Below, one piece after another: positions 24,269 through 35,000 of a DNA stretch of 48,511 nt. Within the stretch, counting starts at the first letter, position 1. Each line of letters starts with the position of its first letter. Made by a program: the position numbers and the translations under genes. The notes below the pieces were generated by a model. It was given only the letters and a program-made list of their open reading frames with translations, was not told the origin of the DNA and did no database searches. The stretch covers positions 1-48,511 of the forward strand of contig CALVYG010000010.1 of NCBI GenBank assembly GCA_944372095.1, written 5' to 3'. This DNA comes from an uncultured Clostridia bacterium. GTDB lineage: Bacteria > Bacillota > Clostridia > Christensenellales > DTU072.

Positions 24269-25453
24269 ATGAAAGAATTTGAATTAAAGTACGGATGCAA
24301 TCCGAATCAGAAACCGGCAAGGATATTTATGGAAAACGGAGAAGACCTGCCGATAAAGATACTGGGAGGTAAACCCGGGTACATAAATTTTCTCGACGCG
24401 TTTAACGGATGGCAGCTGGTAAAAGAGCTGAAAGAAGCGCTGTCGCTGCCTGCGGCAACGTCGTTCAAGCATGTCAGTCCCACGTCGGCGGCGGTGGGGA
24501 CTATGTTGCCCGAAAAGCTCAAAAAAGCGTGTTTTGTAGACGACGTGGAGGGATTGGACAACTCGTTGCTTGCCTGTGCGTACGCAAGGGCGAGAGGTAC
24601 GGACAGACAATGTTCGTTCGGGGATTTTATCGCGCTTTCCGACGTATGCGACGTAACAACCGCAAGACTTATCGAAAGGGAAGTATCGGACGGAGTAATT
24701 GCGCCGGGATACGAAAAAGAAGCGCTTGAAATTCTGCGAACGAAACGTAAAGGCAATTACAACATAGTGGAAATCGACCCCGGATACGTTCCGCAGAAGA
24801 GGGAACGCAAACAGGTGTTCGGAATAACTTTCGAACAGGGAAGAAACGATTATAAAATCGATAAAAGTTTACTTGAAAATATAGTCACGAAAAACAAGGA
24901 AATGCCGTCGGAAGCGAAGCGTGACCTTGTAGTAGCGCTGATAACGCTTAAATATACGCAGTCGAATTCAGTGTGTTACGCAATCGACGGACAGGCAATC
25001 GGTGTAGGAGCGGGGCAGCAGTCGAGAATACACTGTACAAGGCTTGCGGGAGGAAAAGCGGATACGTGGTTTTTACGTCAGAGTGAAAAAGTGCTTTCGT
25101 TGCCTTTCCTGCCCTCTCTCGGAAGGCCCGAAAGAGATAACGTAATAGACGGATACATAAACAAAAACGAGGAAGACGTATGCGCCGACGGAATATGGGA
25201 AAGGTATTTTACCGAGAAACCCGAACCGTTTACGGAGAAAGAAATAAAAGAATACCTCGGGAAAATCGACGGAGTATCGTTGGGGTCAGACGCATTTTTC
25301 CCGTTCGGTGACAACATAACGAGAGCGAGAGCGAGCGGAGTGAAATATGTCGCGGAACCGGGAGGTTCGATAAGAGATTCGCTCGTTATAGAAGAATGCG
25401 ATAAAAACGGTATGGTAATGGCATTTACCGGAATGAGACTTTTCCATCATTGA
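24269..25453 (+). CDS. purH: AICAR formyltransferase (PurH C-terminal domain alone)
   Basis: This 394-residue protein has only the transformylase half of PurH. It formylates AICAR with 10-formyl-THF to give FAICAR. The catalytic pair is Lys67-His68 in SFKHVSPTSAA. YTQSNSVCYAIDGQAIGVGAGQQSRI and SDAFFPFGDNI also match the family. The missing MGS-like cyclohydrolase domain is supplied by the PurO-type enzyme encoded just upstream. This split arrangement is known in some bacteria and archaea but differs from the bifunctional PurH of model Firmicutes. AGGAGG precedes the ATG. Confidence 0.9.
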   Translation: MKEFELKYGCNPNQKPARIFMENGEDLPIKILGGKPGYINFLDAFNGWQLVKELKEALSLPAATSFKHVSPTSAAVGTMLPEKLKKACFVDDVEGLDNSLLACAYARARGTDRQCSFGDFIALSDVCDVTTARLIEREVSDGVIAPGYEKEALEILRTKRKGNYNIVEIDPGYVPQKRERKQVFGITFEQGRNDYKIDKSLLENIVTKNKEMPSEAKRDLVVALITLKYTQSNSVCYAIDGQAIGVGAGQQSRIHCTRLAGGKADTWFLRQSEKVLSLPFLPSLGRPERDNVIDGYINKNEEDVCADGIWERYFTEKPEPFTEKEIKEYLGKIDGVSLGSDAFFPFGDNITRARASGVKYVAEPGGSIRDSLVIEECDKNGMVMAFTGMRLFHH

Positions 25454-25565
25454 AAAAATGAAAGATTAGGATTTGAAATTAAAATAAAGGGTAATCAGAA
25501 TTGCGATTTTGAGAACCTAAACAAGTAAAATAATTTACAGACAGAAAACGGCAGGAAATAAAGAA

Positions 25566-26837
25566 ATGAGAATAATGGTGGTAGGCGGCGGCGGAAGAGA
25601 GCACGCGGTTATAAAAAAACTGAAAGAGAACAAAAAAGCGGAGAAGATATACGCGCTGCCGGGGAACGGCGGAATAGCGTTTGACGCGGAATGTGTGGAT
25701 ATAGGCGCGAAAGAGATAGAGAAAATAAAAGACTTCGCGGTAAGGGAAAGAATAGACTATGCGGTGGTTACGCCCGACGACCCGTTGGTAATGGGAGCGG
25801 TGGATGAGCTGGAAAAAGCCGGGATAAAGTGTTTCGGACCGAGGAAAAACGCCGCAATAATAGAGGGAAGCAAGGTATTTGCAAAAAATTTAATGGAAAA
25901 ATACGGAATACCCACGGCAAAGTACCGCACGTTCGACAATGAAAAAGCCGCGCTCGAATATTTATCGGGAGAGAAAGCGCCGATAGTGATAAAAGCGGAC
26001 GGACTTGCGCTCGGGAAAGGCGTAATAATAGCCGAAACCGCGGAAGAAGCGAGAGACGCGGTAAAGAGCATAATGCGCGACAAGATATTCGGAGAAAGCG
26101 GAAACAAGGTTGTAATAGAAGAGTATCTGAGCGGGCCGGAAGTGTCGGTACTGGCGTTTACCGACGGAAAAACAATTGTACCGATGGTTTCTTCCATGGA
26201 CCATAAACGTGCCTGCGACGGAGATACGGGGTTGAACACGGGCGGAATGGGAACTGTTGCGCCCAATCCGTATTACACGGAAGAGGTGGCAAAAAGGTGC
26301 GAAGAAGAAATTTTTATTCCCACGATAAGAGCGATGGAAAACGAGGGAAGGAAATTCAAGGGATGTCTGTATTTCGGTCTGATGATAACTGCGGACGGAC
26401 CGAAGGTGATAGAATACAACTGTCGGTTCGGCGACCCTGAAACGCAGGTTGTTCTGCCTTTATTGAAAAGCGATTTGCTTGACACGATGATTGCCGTAAC
26501 GGAAGAAAGACTGGAAGAAACGAAAGTGGAATTTTACGACGGCGCGGCGTGTTGCGTCGTGGCGGCGTCCGAAGGGTATCCGCAAAAATACGAAACGGGA
26601 TTTACGGTAAAAGCTGATAGAGCTGGCGATTGTGAAATCTACTATGCAGGCGTAAAGAAGAGCGGAAACGAACTTAAAACGTCGGGAGGAAGGGTTCTCG
26701 GCGTTACCGCAGTGGCAAAAAGTACGGAAGAAGCCGTAAAAAAAGCGTATAAAGGCATTGAAAAAGTTGAGTTTGCGAACAAGTATTACAGAAAAGATAT
26801 AGGGAAAAAAGCGCTTGAAGCGGAGGAGAACAGATAA
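25566..26837 (+). CDS. purD: Phosphoribosylamine-glycine ligase
   Basis: This 423-residue ATP-grasp GAR synthetase joins phosphoribosylamine to glycine. It shows VVGGGGREHAV at the N-terminus, the ATP-grasp PIVIKADGLALGKGVIIA, SSMDHKRACDGDTGLNTGGMG and EYNCRFGDPETQVVLPLL. The Shine-Dalgarno site is modest (AGGAAA). The stop TAA overlaps the purL ATG by one base. It consumes the unstable product of the PurF-like protein, so co-expression makes sense. The 112-bp gap before it shows no clear terminator or promoter. Confidence 0.95.
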   Translation: MRIMVVGGGGREHAVIKKLKENKKAEKIYALPGNGGIAFDAECVDIGAKEIEKIKDFAVRERIDYAVVTPDDPLVMGAVDELEKAGIKCFGPRKNAAIIEGSKVFAKNLMEKYGIPTAKYRTFDNEKAALEYLSGEKAPIVIKADGLALGKGVIIAETAEEARDAVKSIMRDKIFGESGNKVVIEEYLSGPEVSVLAFTDGKTIVPMVSSMDHKRACDGDTGLNTGGMGTVAPNPYYTEEVAKRCEEEIFIPTIRAMENEGRKFKGCLYFGLMITADGPKVIEYNCRFGDPETQVVLPLLKSDLLDTMIAVTEERLEETKVEFYDGAACCVVAASEGYPQKYETGFTVKADRAGDCEIYYAGVKKSGNELKTSGGRVLGVTAVAKSTEEAVKKAYKGIEKVEFANKYYRKDIGKKALEAEENR

Positions 26838-29800
26838 TGGTATACCGCGTATACGTTGAGAGAAAAGAGGGATTTGAAAACGAAGCGAAAGAGCTTTATA
26901 AAGACCTGAAAACATTTCTCGGAATAAAAGGACTTACAAAGGTCAGAACGATAAACAGATATGATGTGGAAAATATAGAGAAAGAATTGTTTGAATATGC
27001 GAAAAACACCGTATTTTCCGAACCGCAGACAGATATGATAAGCGAAGAAATTGAAACCGATGGAGGAATTGCGATAGGAGTGGAATACCTGCCGGGGCAA
27101 TTCGACCAAAGGGCGGATTCTGCGGCGCAGTGTCTGCAAATCATATCGAAAAAAGAACGTCCCGTCGTCAGGACGGCAAAGATATACGTCCTTTACGGAA
27201 ATCTTACGGAGAGTGAGATAAAAGAGATTAAAAAATACGTAATCAATCCCGTCGAAGCGAGAGAAGCGGGTATGGAAAAGAAAGAAACGCTTGCTTTCGA
27301 ATGCAGAATACCGACGGAAGTGGAAACGGTAAAAGGATTTACCGAACTTGATAAAGCGGGATTGAAAAAGTTTATCGAAAAATACGGACTGGCGATGGAC
27401 GAAAGCGACGCGGAGTTCTGTCGGGATTATTTCAGAGAAGAAAAGAGAGACCCGACGATAACGGAAATAAGAATGATAGACACTTACTGGTCGGACCACT
27501 GCCGCCACACGACGTTTTTAACCACGATAGACAAAGTCGAAAACGAGGACGAAAATATAGAAAAAACATATAAAGATTATCTTGCCGTCCGTGAAGAGCT
27601 GAACAGAAAAAAGCCGATAAATTTAATGGATTTGGCAACGATAGGAACAAAATATCTGAAAAAGCACGGGAAATTGAGTAAACTGGACGAGTCGGAGGAA
27701 ATAAACGCGTGTACGGTGAAAACCGTGGTGGAGACGGACGGAAAAAAAGAACCGTATTTATTGCTTTTCAAGAACGAAACGCATAATCATCCGACGGAGA
27801 TAGAACCGTTCGGCGGAGCTGCGACGTGTATAGGCGGAGCGATACGCGACCCGCTATCGGGAAGGGCGTACGTCTACGGAGCGATGAGGGTTACGGGAGC
27901 AGGAAATCCGCTTAAACCCGTATCGGAAACGATAGAGGGAAAGCTGCCGCAAAGAAAGATAGTGACGACGGCGGCGGCGGGATATTCGTCGTACGGAAAT
28001 CAGATAGGACTTGCAACGGGAATAGTGGACGAAATATATCACGACGGGTATGCGGCAAAGAGAATGGAAATAGGCGCGGTTATCGGAGCCGTTCCGGAAA
28101 GGAACGTAATTAGAGAGAAGCCTTGCGACGGAGATATAGTGATATTACTGGGAGGCAGAACGGGGCGCGACGGATGCGGGGGAGCGACGGGGTCGTCGAA
28201 ATCGCATACGGTAAAATCGCTTGAAAGGTGCGGAGCGGAAGTTCAGAAAGGAAACGCGCCGGAAGAGAGAAAACTGCAACGCCTTTTCAGAAACGGCGAA
28301 GCGAGCAGAATGATAAAGCGTTGTAACGACTTCGGCGCAGGCGGCGTGTCGGTGGCGATAGGTGAATTGTCCGACGGATTGGAAATAGATTTGAATGCCG
28401 TTCCGAAAAAATACGAAGGGCTTGACGGAACCGAACTTGCAATAAGCGAATCGCAGGAAAGGATGGCGGTGGTAGTTGCAAAAGAAAACGCCGTGAAGTT
28501 TATTGAACTGGCGGAAAAGGAAAATCTCGAAGCGACGATAGTTGCGGAAGTAAAATCCGAGCCGAGACTGAAAATGAAATGGAACGGGAAAACGATAGTG
28601 GATATAAAGAGAGAATTTCTCGATTCCAACGGAGCGGAAAAGCATATAAACGCAAAAACGGTGAAATGCGGAGAAACCGAAAGAAAACCGACGGAAGGGT
28701 TTAAGGAGGAGTACAGAAAACTGTTAAGCGATTTGAACGCATGTTCAAAGCGCGGATTGAGCGAGAGGTTCGATTCTACAATAGGAGCGGGAACGGTAAT
28801 AATGCCGTTCGGAGGGAAAAGACAGCTTACGCCCGCGCAGGCGATGGTGCAGAAAATCAGCGTAGAAAAAGGGGAAACGGAGGATTGCTCGCTTATGAGC
28901 TGGGGATACAACCCGTTCATATCGGAAAAAAGTCCGTATCACGGGGCGTATCTTGCGGTAGTTGAATCGGTAAGTAAACTTATTGCCGCGGGAGCGAAGT
29001 TTGAAGACGTATATCTGACGTTTCAGGAATATTTCGAAAGGCTGGGAAGAGACGAAGAAAAATGGGGAAAACCCTTGTCAGCTTTGCTCGGAGCGTTCAG
29101 AGCACAGAAAGAACTCGGTATTGCGGCAATAGGCGGAAAGGATTCGATGAGCGGAACGTTTGAAAACATATCCGTTCCTCCGACGCTGGTATCGTTTGCG
29201 GTAACGACGGAAAAGGCTTTCAATATCGTAACACCCGAATTCAAAGGGGCAGGACACAGAGTAGCGGCGTTAAAACCCGAAAAAGGAAAAGACGGACTGC
29301 CGAAAGCGGATTCGCTTATAAAGACGTTTGAAAAAGTAAACGCACTTATGAGAAAGGGCGACGTACTATCGTGTTATACGCCGTGTTACGGCGGTATAGC
29401 GGAGGCCGTATTCAAAATGGCAACGGGAAACGGACTGGGATTCAGGTTCGACGAATCTTTGACGGAAGACGAAATTTTCGGATATTCTTACGGAAGTTTC
29501 ATATTGGAACTCGGCGAAGAAGCGGAATGGAACAAGGGCTATATTCTTGTCGGAAAGACAACGGAAGAAAGGAAAATCGTCTATAAAGGCGAAGAACTGG
29601 CAATGTCGGAATGTGAAAGCCTGTACGAAAACAAACTCGAAAGCGTATATCCGACAAAGACAAACGAAGAGAATAAAGACATTGAGAACATAACGTATGA
29701 AAGAGGGGAGATAATAATCCCGAAAATCACGTTTGCGAAGCCCAAAGTACTTATACCCGTATTTCCCGGAACGAATTGCGAATACGATTCGGCGAAAGCC

Positions 29801-30541
29801 GCGGAAAGGGCGGGACTTGAAGCCGACATATTTGTAATAAACAATCTTACGGCAGAGGGTGTGGCGAGGAGCGCGGAGACGTTTGCAAAGAAAATCGGCG
29901 AAGCGCAGATAATCTTTATACCCGGAGGATTTTCGGGAGGAGACGAACCGGACGGTTCGGGAAAATTCATCACGGCGTTTTTCCGAAACGGAGAGATAAA
30001 AGAAAAAGTAAGCGAACTGCTCGAAAGGCGTGACGGATTGATGTGCGGAATATGCAACGGATTTCAGGCGCTGATAAAACTCGGGTTGGTGCCTTACGGG
30101 AGGATAACCGACCCTGACGAACACGCGCCCACGCTTACGTTCAATACGATAGGACGGCATCAGTCTAAAATAGTGGCGACAAGGGTAGCGTCGGATAAAT
30201 CCCCCTGGCTTAAAGGCGTAAAAGTCGGAGACATAATACACGTTCCGATATCGCACGGCGAAGGGAAGTTCGTTGCGGAAGAAAGCGTTCTGAAAGAACT
30301 CATAAAGAACGGACAGATTGCGACTCAGTACGTGGACGGAAACGGACAAGCGACGACGGACGTAATGTACAATCCCAACGGGTCGGCAATGGCGATAGAA
30401 GGCATACTTTCGCCCGACGGAAGGATAATAGGAAAAATGGGACATTCCGAAAGGTGGAATAAAGGTCTGTATAAGAACGTTCCGGGGAATTACGACCTGA
30501 AACTGTTCGAATCGGCGTACAAGTATTTCAAGGGAATATAA
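26837..30541 (+). CDS. purL: Phosphoribosylformylglycinamidine synthase, single-chain
   Basis: This 1234-residue large PurL converts FGAR, glutamine and ATP to FGAM. The order is an N-terminal PurS-like domain, a linker, tandem PurM-like halves (HNHPTEIEPFGGAATCIGGAIRD near 315-340, and a second half around 640-880), and a C-terminal class I glutaminase. The glutaminase has FPGTNCEYDS, nucleophile Cys1073 (GICNGFQ) and SHGEGKF with its His/Glu. All three activities are on one chain, as in proteobacteria and many Clostridia, rather than split PurS/PurL/PurQ as in Bacillus. The start overlaps the purD stop (TAATG). This glutaminase looks intact, in contrast to that of PurF. Confidence 0.95.
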   Translation: MVYRVYVERKEGFENEAKELYKDLKTFLGIKGLTKVRTINRYDVENIEKELFEYAKNTVFSEPQTDMISEEIETDGGIAIGVEYLPGQFDQRADSAAQCLQIISKKERPVVRTAKIYVLYGNLTESEIKEIKKYVINPVEAREAGMEKKETLAFECRIPTEVETVKGFTELDKAGLKKFIEKYGLAMDESDAEFCRDYFREEKRDPTITEIRMIDTYWSDHCRHTTFLTTIDKVENEDENIEKTYKDYLAVREELNRKKPINLMDLATIGTKYLKKHGKLSKLDESEEINACTVKTVVETDGKKEPYLLLFKNETHNHPTEIEPFGGAATCIGGAIRDPLSGRAYVYGAMRVTGAGNPLKPVSETIEGKLPQRKIVTTAAAGYSSYGNQIGLATGIVDEIYHDGYAAKRMEIGAVIGAVPERNVIREKPCDGDIVILLGGRTGRDGCGGATGSSKSHTVKSLERCGAEVQKGNAPEERKLQRLFRNGEASRMIKRCNDFGAGGVSVAIGELSDGLEIDLNAVPKKYEGLDGTELAISESQERMAVVVAKENAVKFIELAEKENLEATIVAEVKSEPRLKMKWNGKTIVDIKREFLDSNGAEKHINAKTVKCGETERKPTEGFKEEYRKLLSDLNACSKRGLSERFDSTIGAGTVIMPFGGKRQLTPAQAMVQKISVEKGETEDCSLMSWGYNPFISEKSPYHGAYLAVVESVSKLIAAGAKFEDVYLTFQEYFERLGRDEEKWGKPLSALLGAFRAQKELGIAAIGGKDSMSGTFENISVPPTLVSFAVTTEKAFNIVTPEFKGAGHRVAALKPEKGKDGLPKADSLIKTFEKVNALMRKGDVLSCYTPCYGGIAEAVFKMATGNGLGFRFDESLTEDEIFGYSYGSFILELGEEAEWNKGYILVGKTTEERKIVYKGEELAMSECESLYENKLESVYPTKTNEENKDIENITYERGEIIIPKITFAKPKVLIPVFPGTNCEYDSAKAAERAGLEADIFVINNLTAEGVARSAETFAKKIGEAQIIFIPGGFSGGDEPDGSGKFITAFFRNGEIKEKVSELLERRDGLMCGICNGFQALIKLGLVPYGRITDPDEHAPTLTFNTIGRHQSKIVATRVASDKSPWLKGVKVGDIIHVPISHGEGKFVAEESVLKELIKNGQIATQYVDGNGQATTDVMYNPNGSAMAIEGILSPDGRIIGKMGHSERWNKGLYKNVPGNYDLKLFESAYKYFKGI

Positions 30542-30600
30542 AAGGGAATAAAAAAAGAGAAACAAAGAGTTAAAAATTCAGAACGATGTAATAAGATATG

Positions 30601-30636
30601 CGCGCGGCGAGGGGAAGAAACCCCGTACGCCGCGCG
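30601..30636. repeat. GC-rich stem-loop after the purine operon
   Basis: A 9-bp arm CGCGCGGCG (30601-30609) pairs with 30628-30636, and an inner GGGG/CCCC stem lies within it. No T run follows, so it is not a standard terminator. It may be a 3' stabiliser or barrier at the end of the purine transcript. The rest of 30542-30690 is purine-rich spacer. Confidence 0.6.
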
Positions 30637-30696
30637 TGAATTAAAATACCGAAGCAAGAGTTGAAATGGAAAAGAATAAATAGTGCCGTCATACGT

Positions 30697-30724
30697 TTGA
30701 CAAGGACGGATGCGGTGTGATAAT
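30697..30724 (+). promoter_or_regulatory. Sigma-A promoter of the pyrimidine operon
   Basis: TTGACA (30697-30702), 16 bp, GATAAT (30719-30724) with an upstream TGT. It shows the pyr genes are a separate transcript. I see no room for a PyrR-type attenuator before pyrC. Confidence 0.75.
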
Positions 30725-30749
30725 ATTTATAAAATATTATAAGAGCGGT

Positions 30750-31964
30750 ATGAACATAGAAAAAGCGTTTTACGAGCAGAAAAAGAAGTGGACGGAGACG
30801 TGCGGCGAAGAGGAAATAAGCGTGCGCACGCTTGAAGGATTTTCCGACAGATATAAAATATTTCCCGGTTTTTGTGACGTGCATGTGCATTTCAGAGAAC
30901 CGGGATTTTCATATAAGGAGACAATAGAAAGCGGAACGGAAAGCGCTGCGCGCGGAGGGTATACCGCGGTATGTACGATGCCGAACCTGAACCCTGTTCC
31001 CGACAGTCCGGAAAGACTCGGAGTTCAAACGGAAATAATAAAAAAAGACGCGGTAATAGAGGTTTTTCCTTACGGAGCAATCAGCGTAGACGAAAAGGGA
31101 AAAGAACTTTCGAAGATGGAAGAAATTTCAAGCAAAGTTATCGGATTTTCCGATGACGGGAAGGGCGTTCAGGACGCGGAAATAATGGAAAAAGCAATGA
31201 TGGAAGCAAAACGTCTCAATAAGATAATCGCGGCGCACTGCGAAGACGAGAAATTGCTTTGCGGCGGATACGTGCACGACGGCGTATATGCAAGAAACAA
31301 CGGTCATAAGGGGATAAGTTCGGAAAGCGAATGGAAGATGATAGAAAGGGATTTAGCCCTTGCGTCAAAGACGGGAGTAAAATATCATATATGCCACGTA
31401 TCGACGAAAGAGAGCGTAGAACTTATACGTAAAGCGAAGAAGTCGGGAACGGACGTAACCGCGGAAACAGCTCCGCATTATCTTATATTCGACGATAATA
31501 TGATAAAGGACGACGGAAGATACAAGATGAATCCGCCGATAAGGGGAGAAGAAGACAGAGAGGCGCTGATAGAAGGAATAAACGACGGAACGATAGATAT
31601 GATAGCAACCGACCACGCGCCGCATTCGCCGAACGAAAAATGCGGCGGACTGAAAGGAAGTCTGAACGGCATAGTCGGATTGGAAACGGCGTTTCCCGTT
31701 CTTTATACGTTTCTGGTTAAGAGAGGGATAATAGGTCTTGAAAAACTTATAGAGCTTATGAGCGTTAATCCGAGAAAGAGGTTCGGATTAAAGAATATAA
31801 ACGGATACTGTGTATGGGATACGGAAAAAGAGTATGCGATAAACGCGGAAGAATTTTTAAGTAAAGGGAGAAGCACGCCTTTTGAAGGAATGAAAGTATA
31901 CGGAAGATGCGTTCTGACGGAATATAACGGAAAAACCGTTTACAAAGACAAGGAATACCGATAA
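30750..31964 (+). CDS. pyrC: Dihydroorotase
   Basis: This protein of about 404 residues is an amidohydrolase-fold dihydroorotase that closes carbamoyl aspartate to dihydroorotate. The zinc motif is FCDVHVHFREPG, followed by GFSDDGKGVQD, AHCEDE, CHVSTKES and ATDHAPHS, all typical of class I enzymes. I start it at ATG 30750, because the longer frame from GTG 30717 would begin inside the -10 promoter element. The Shine-Dalgarno site is weak (AGAGCGG). It is the first gene of the operon, whereas Bacillus has pyrR-pyrP-pyrB first. Confidence 0.92.
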   Translation: MNIEKAFYEQKKKWTETCGEEEISVRTLEGFSDRYKIFPGFCDVHVHFREPGFSYKETIESGTESAARGGYTAVCTMPNLNPVPDSPERLGVQTEIIKKDAVIEVFPYGAISVDEKGKELSKMEEISSKVIGFSDDGKGVQDAEIMEKAMMEAKRLNKIIAAHCEDEKLLCGGYVHDGVYARNNGHKGISSESEWKMIERDLALASKTGVKYHICHVSTKESVELIRKAKKSGTDVTAETAPHYLIFDDNMIKDDGRYKMNPPIRGEEDREALIEGINDGTIDMIATDHAPHSPNEKCGGLKGSLNGIVGLETAFPVLYTFLVKRGIIGLEKLIELMSVNPRKRFGLKNINGYCVWDTEKEYAINAEEFLSKGRSTPFEGMKVYGRCVLTEYNGKTVYKDKEYR

Positions 31965-32087
31965 AAACTTAAAAATAAAACCGAGGTGAAAGATAAACCG
32001 TCAAAATAAATAAAAGCGTTAAAGTTGTAAAAACGAAAAAACAATCGGAACAGAGCAAGGAAAAAGCAAAAGCAAAGGAGACAGAAA

Positions 32088-35000
32088 ATGGCGAAGAGAA
32101 AGGATTTGAAGAAGATATTGATAATCGGTTCGGGACCGATAGTAATCGGGCAGGCGGCAGAATTCGACTATGCGGGAACGCAGGCATGTCTGGCGCTGAA
32201 AGAGGAAGGATACGAAGTCATACTGGTCAATTCCAATCCTGCGACGATAATGACTGATACGACGATAGCGGACAAGGTATATATGGAACCGTTGACGCTG
32301 GAATACATAGCCAAGATACTGAGATACGAGCGTCCCGACGCGATAGTGCCGGGGATAGGCGGTCAAACCGGACTTAACCTTGCAATGCAGTTAAACAAGA
32401 AAGGCGTGTTGAGAGAATGTGAGGTGGAACTGCTCGGAACGAGCAGCGAAAGCATAGAAAAGGCGGAAGACAGGGAAATGTTCAAGGAACTGTGTATGTC
32501 GATAGGCGAGCCTGTAATTCCGTCTGAAATAACGTATTCGGAAGAGGAAGCGAAGGAAGCGGCGAAGAGAATAGGGTATCCCGTAGTGCTGCGTCCGGCG
32601 TTTACGCTGGGAGGAACGGGAGGAGGATTTGCCGACAACGAAGAAGAACTTGCCGACATAGCGAGAAGCGCGTTCAAGTTGTCGCCCGTACATCAGGTAC
32701 TTGTGGAGAAAAGCGTAAAAGGATATAAAGAAATAGAATTCGAGGTAATGCGCGATTCTACGGATAAAGCAATAACGATATGCGGAATGGAAAACGTGGA
32801 CCCGGTCGGAGTACATACGGGAGACAGCATAGTCGTAGCGCCGATAATGAGCCTGAGCGAATCGGATTTGAAGATGCTTAACGACAGCGCGTTGAAAATA
32901 ATAAAAGAACTGAAAATAGAAGGAGGATGCAACGTACAGTTTGCGCTGAATCCGAATTCAAGCGAATACTATCTTATCGAAGTAAATCCGAGAGTATCGC
33001 GTTCGTCCGCACTCGCGTCGAAAGCGAGCGGATACCCGATAGCGAGGGTAACGGCAAAGATAGCGGTGGGAATGACGCTGGACGAAATAAAAATAGCGAA
33101 TACGACAGCGGCGTTTGAACCGAGACTTGATTATGTGGTGGCGAAATTCCCGAGATTTCCGTTCGACAAGTTCACTCAGGCGTCGAATAAGCTCGGAACG
33201 CAGATGAAAGCGACGGGAGAAGTAATGGGTATAGGTTCGACGCTTGAAGAATGTATGCTTAAATCTGTGCGGTCGTTGGAAACAGGCGTTTGCCATATGT
33301 ATCTTGCGAAGTTCGATAAGATGAGTACGGAAGAAATAAAGGAATACCTGAAAGAATTCCGCGACGATTATATATATGCGGTGGCGGAACTGTTAAGGCG
33401 GGGCGCAACGGTAAAGGAAATACACGAAATAACCGCGGTGACGGAACTGTTCATAGAAGCGGTGGAAAGAATAGTCGAAACGGAAAAACTGTTAAAAAAG
33501 AAACAGTGGGACGAAAAAGCGTTAAGAACCGCCAAGATGATGGGATTTTCCGATAAATTCATAGCAAAATTATGGAATACGGAAGAAACAGAAATATATA
33601 AAACAAGAAAGGAAAAAGGAATATATCCGTATTACAGAATGGTTGATACATGTCATACGGGAGCGTATATACCGTATTTTTATTCATCGTATTACGGAAA
33701 AACGGAAGCAAAGCTGAAAAAAGGCAAAAAAATCGTAGTGTTGGGAGCCGGTCCGATAAGGATAGGACAGGGAGTGGAGTTTGACTATTCGACGGTACAC
33801 GCGGTAACGACGATAAGGAAAGCCGGATACGAAGCGATAATAGTGAACAACAATCCCGAAACCGTCTCGACGGATTATACAACCGCGGATAAATTGTATT
33901 TCGAACCGCTTACGGCGGAAGACGTGATGAACATAATAGATTTTGAAAAGCCGGAAGGCGTGATAGCGTCGCTTGGGGGACAGACGGCGATAAATCTTGC
34001 GGAGCCGCTCAGAAAGAGAGGGGTAAAAATAATAGGAACGGATTGCGACGCGATAGAGAGAGCGGAAAACCGCGACGTATTCGAGAAAGTGCTGAAAGAA
34101 CTGGGGATACCGCAACCGAAAGGCAAAGCCGTAACGAATATCGAAGACGGAGTAAAGGCGGCGGAAGAGATAGGGTATCCCGTACTGGTAAGACCGAGTT
34201 TCGTATTGGGCGGCAGGGCAATGCAGATAGTCGCAAACGAGGAACAGCTGAGAAGATACTTAAAAAGCGCGGTGGAAATAGACGAAGACAAGCCCGTACT
34301 TGTAGACAAATATATAGTGGGAAAGGAAGTGGAAGTAGACGCGATATGCGACGGGCGCGACGTATTTGTTCCGGGAATAATGGAACTCGTGGAAAGAACG
34401 GGAATACACTCGGGAGACTCGATAAGCGTATATCCCACGTTCGGTATTTCCGACAAAGTGAAAGGAACGATATTGGGATATGCGAAAAAACTCGGACTGA
34501 GTATAGGGATAATCGGGCTTTACAACATACAGTTCATAGTTGATAAAAAGGAAGACGTATACATAATCGAGGTAAATCCGCGTTCGTCGAGAACCGTTCC
34601 GTTTTTATCGAAAGCGACGGGATATTCGCTTGCGGACATAGCAACGGAAGTAATACTCGGTAAGACGCTGAAAGAGCAGGGAATATTCGATTTGTACCCG
34701 AAAGAAAAGAAACGCTGGTATGTAAAGGTGCCTGTATTCTCGTTCAATAAAATAAGGGGACTGGACGCATATCTGTCGCCCGAGATGAAATCCACGGGAG
34801 AAGCGATAGGCTACGACGATAAACTTTACAGAGCGTTCTATAAAGCGTTGCAGGCGTCGGGAATGAAATTGCAGAACTACGGAACGGTATTCGTGACGGT
34901 GGCGGACAAGGACAAAGAGGAAGTACTGCCGCTTGTAAAAAGGTTCTACAATCTCGGATTCAATATACAGGCAACGAAAGGCACGGGAGAATTCCTCAAA

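Noticed and set aside
29366..30565. 399-codon minus-strand open frame opposite the 3' part of purL
   Set aside because: It is a shadow frame; the plus-strand PurL motifs (GICNGFQ, SHGEGKF) are unambiguous across it.
30717..30749. GTG start for pyrC
   Set aside because: It lies within the -10 promoter element, upstream of the likely transcript start.
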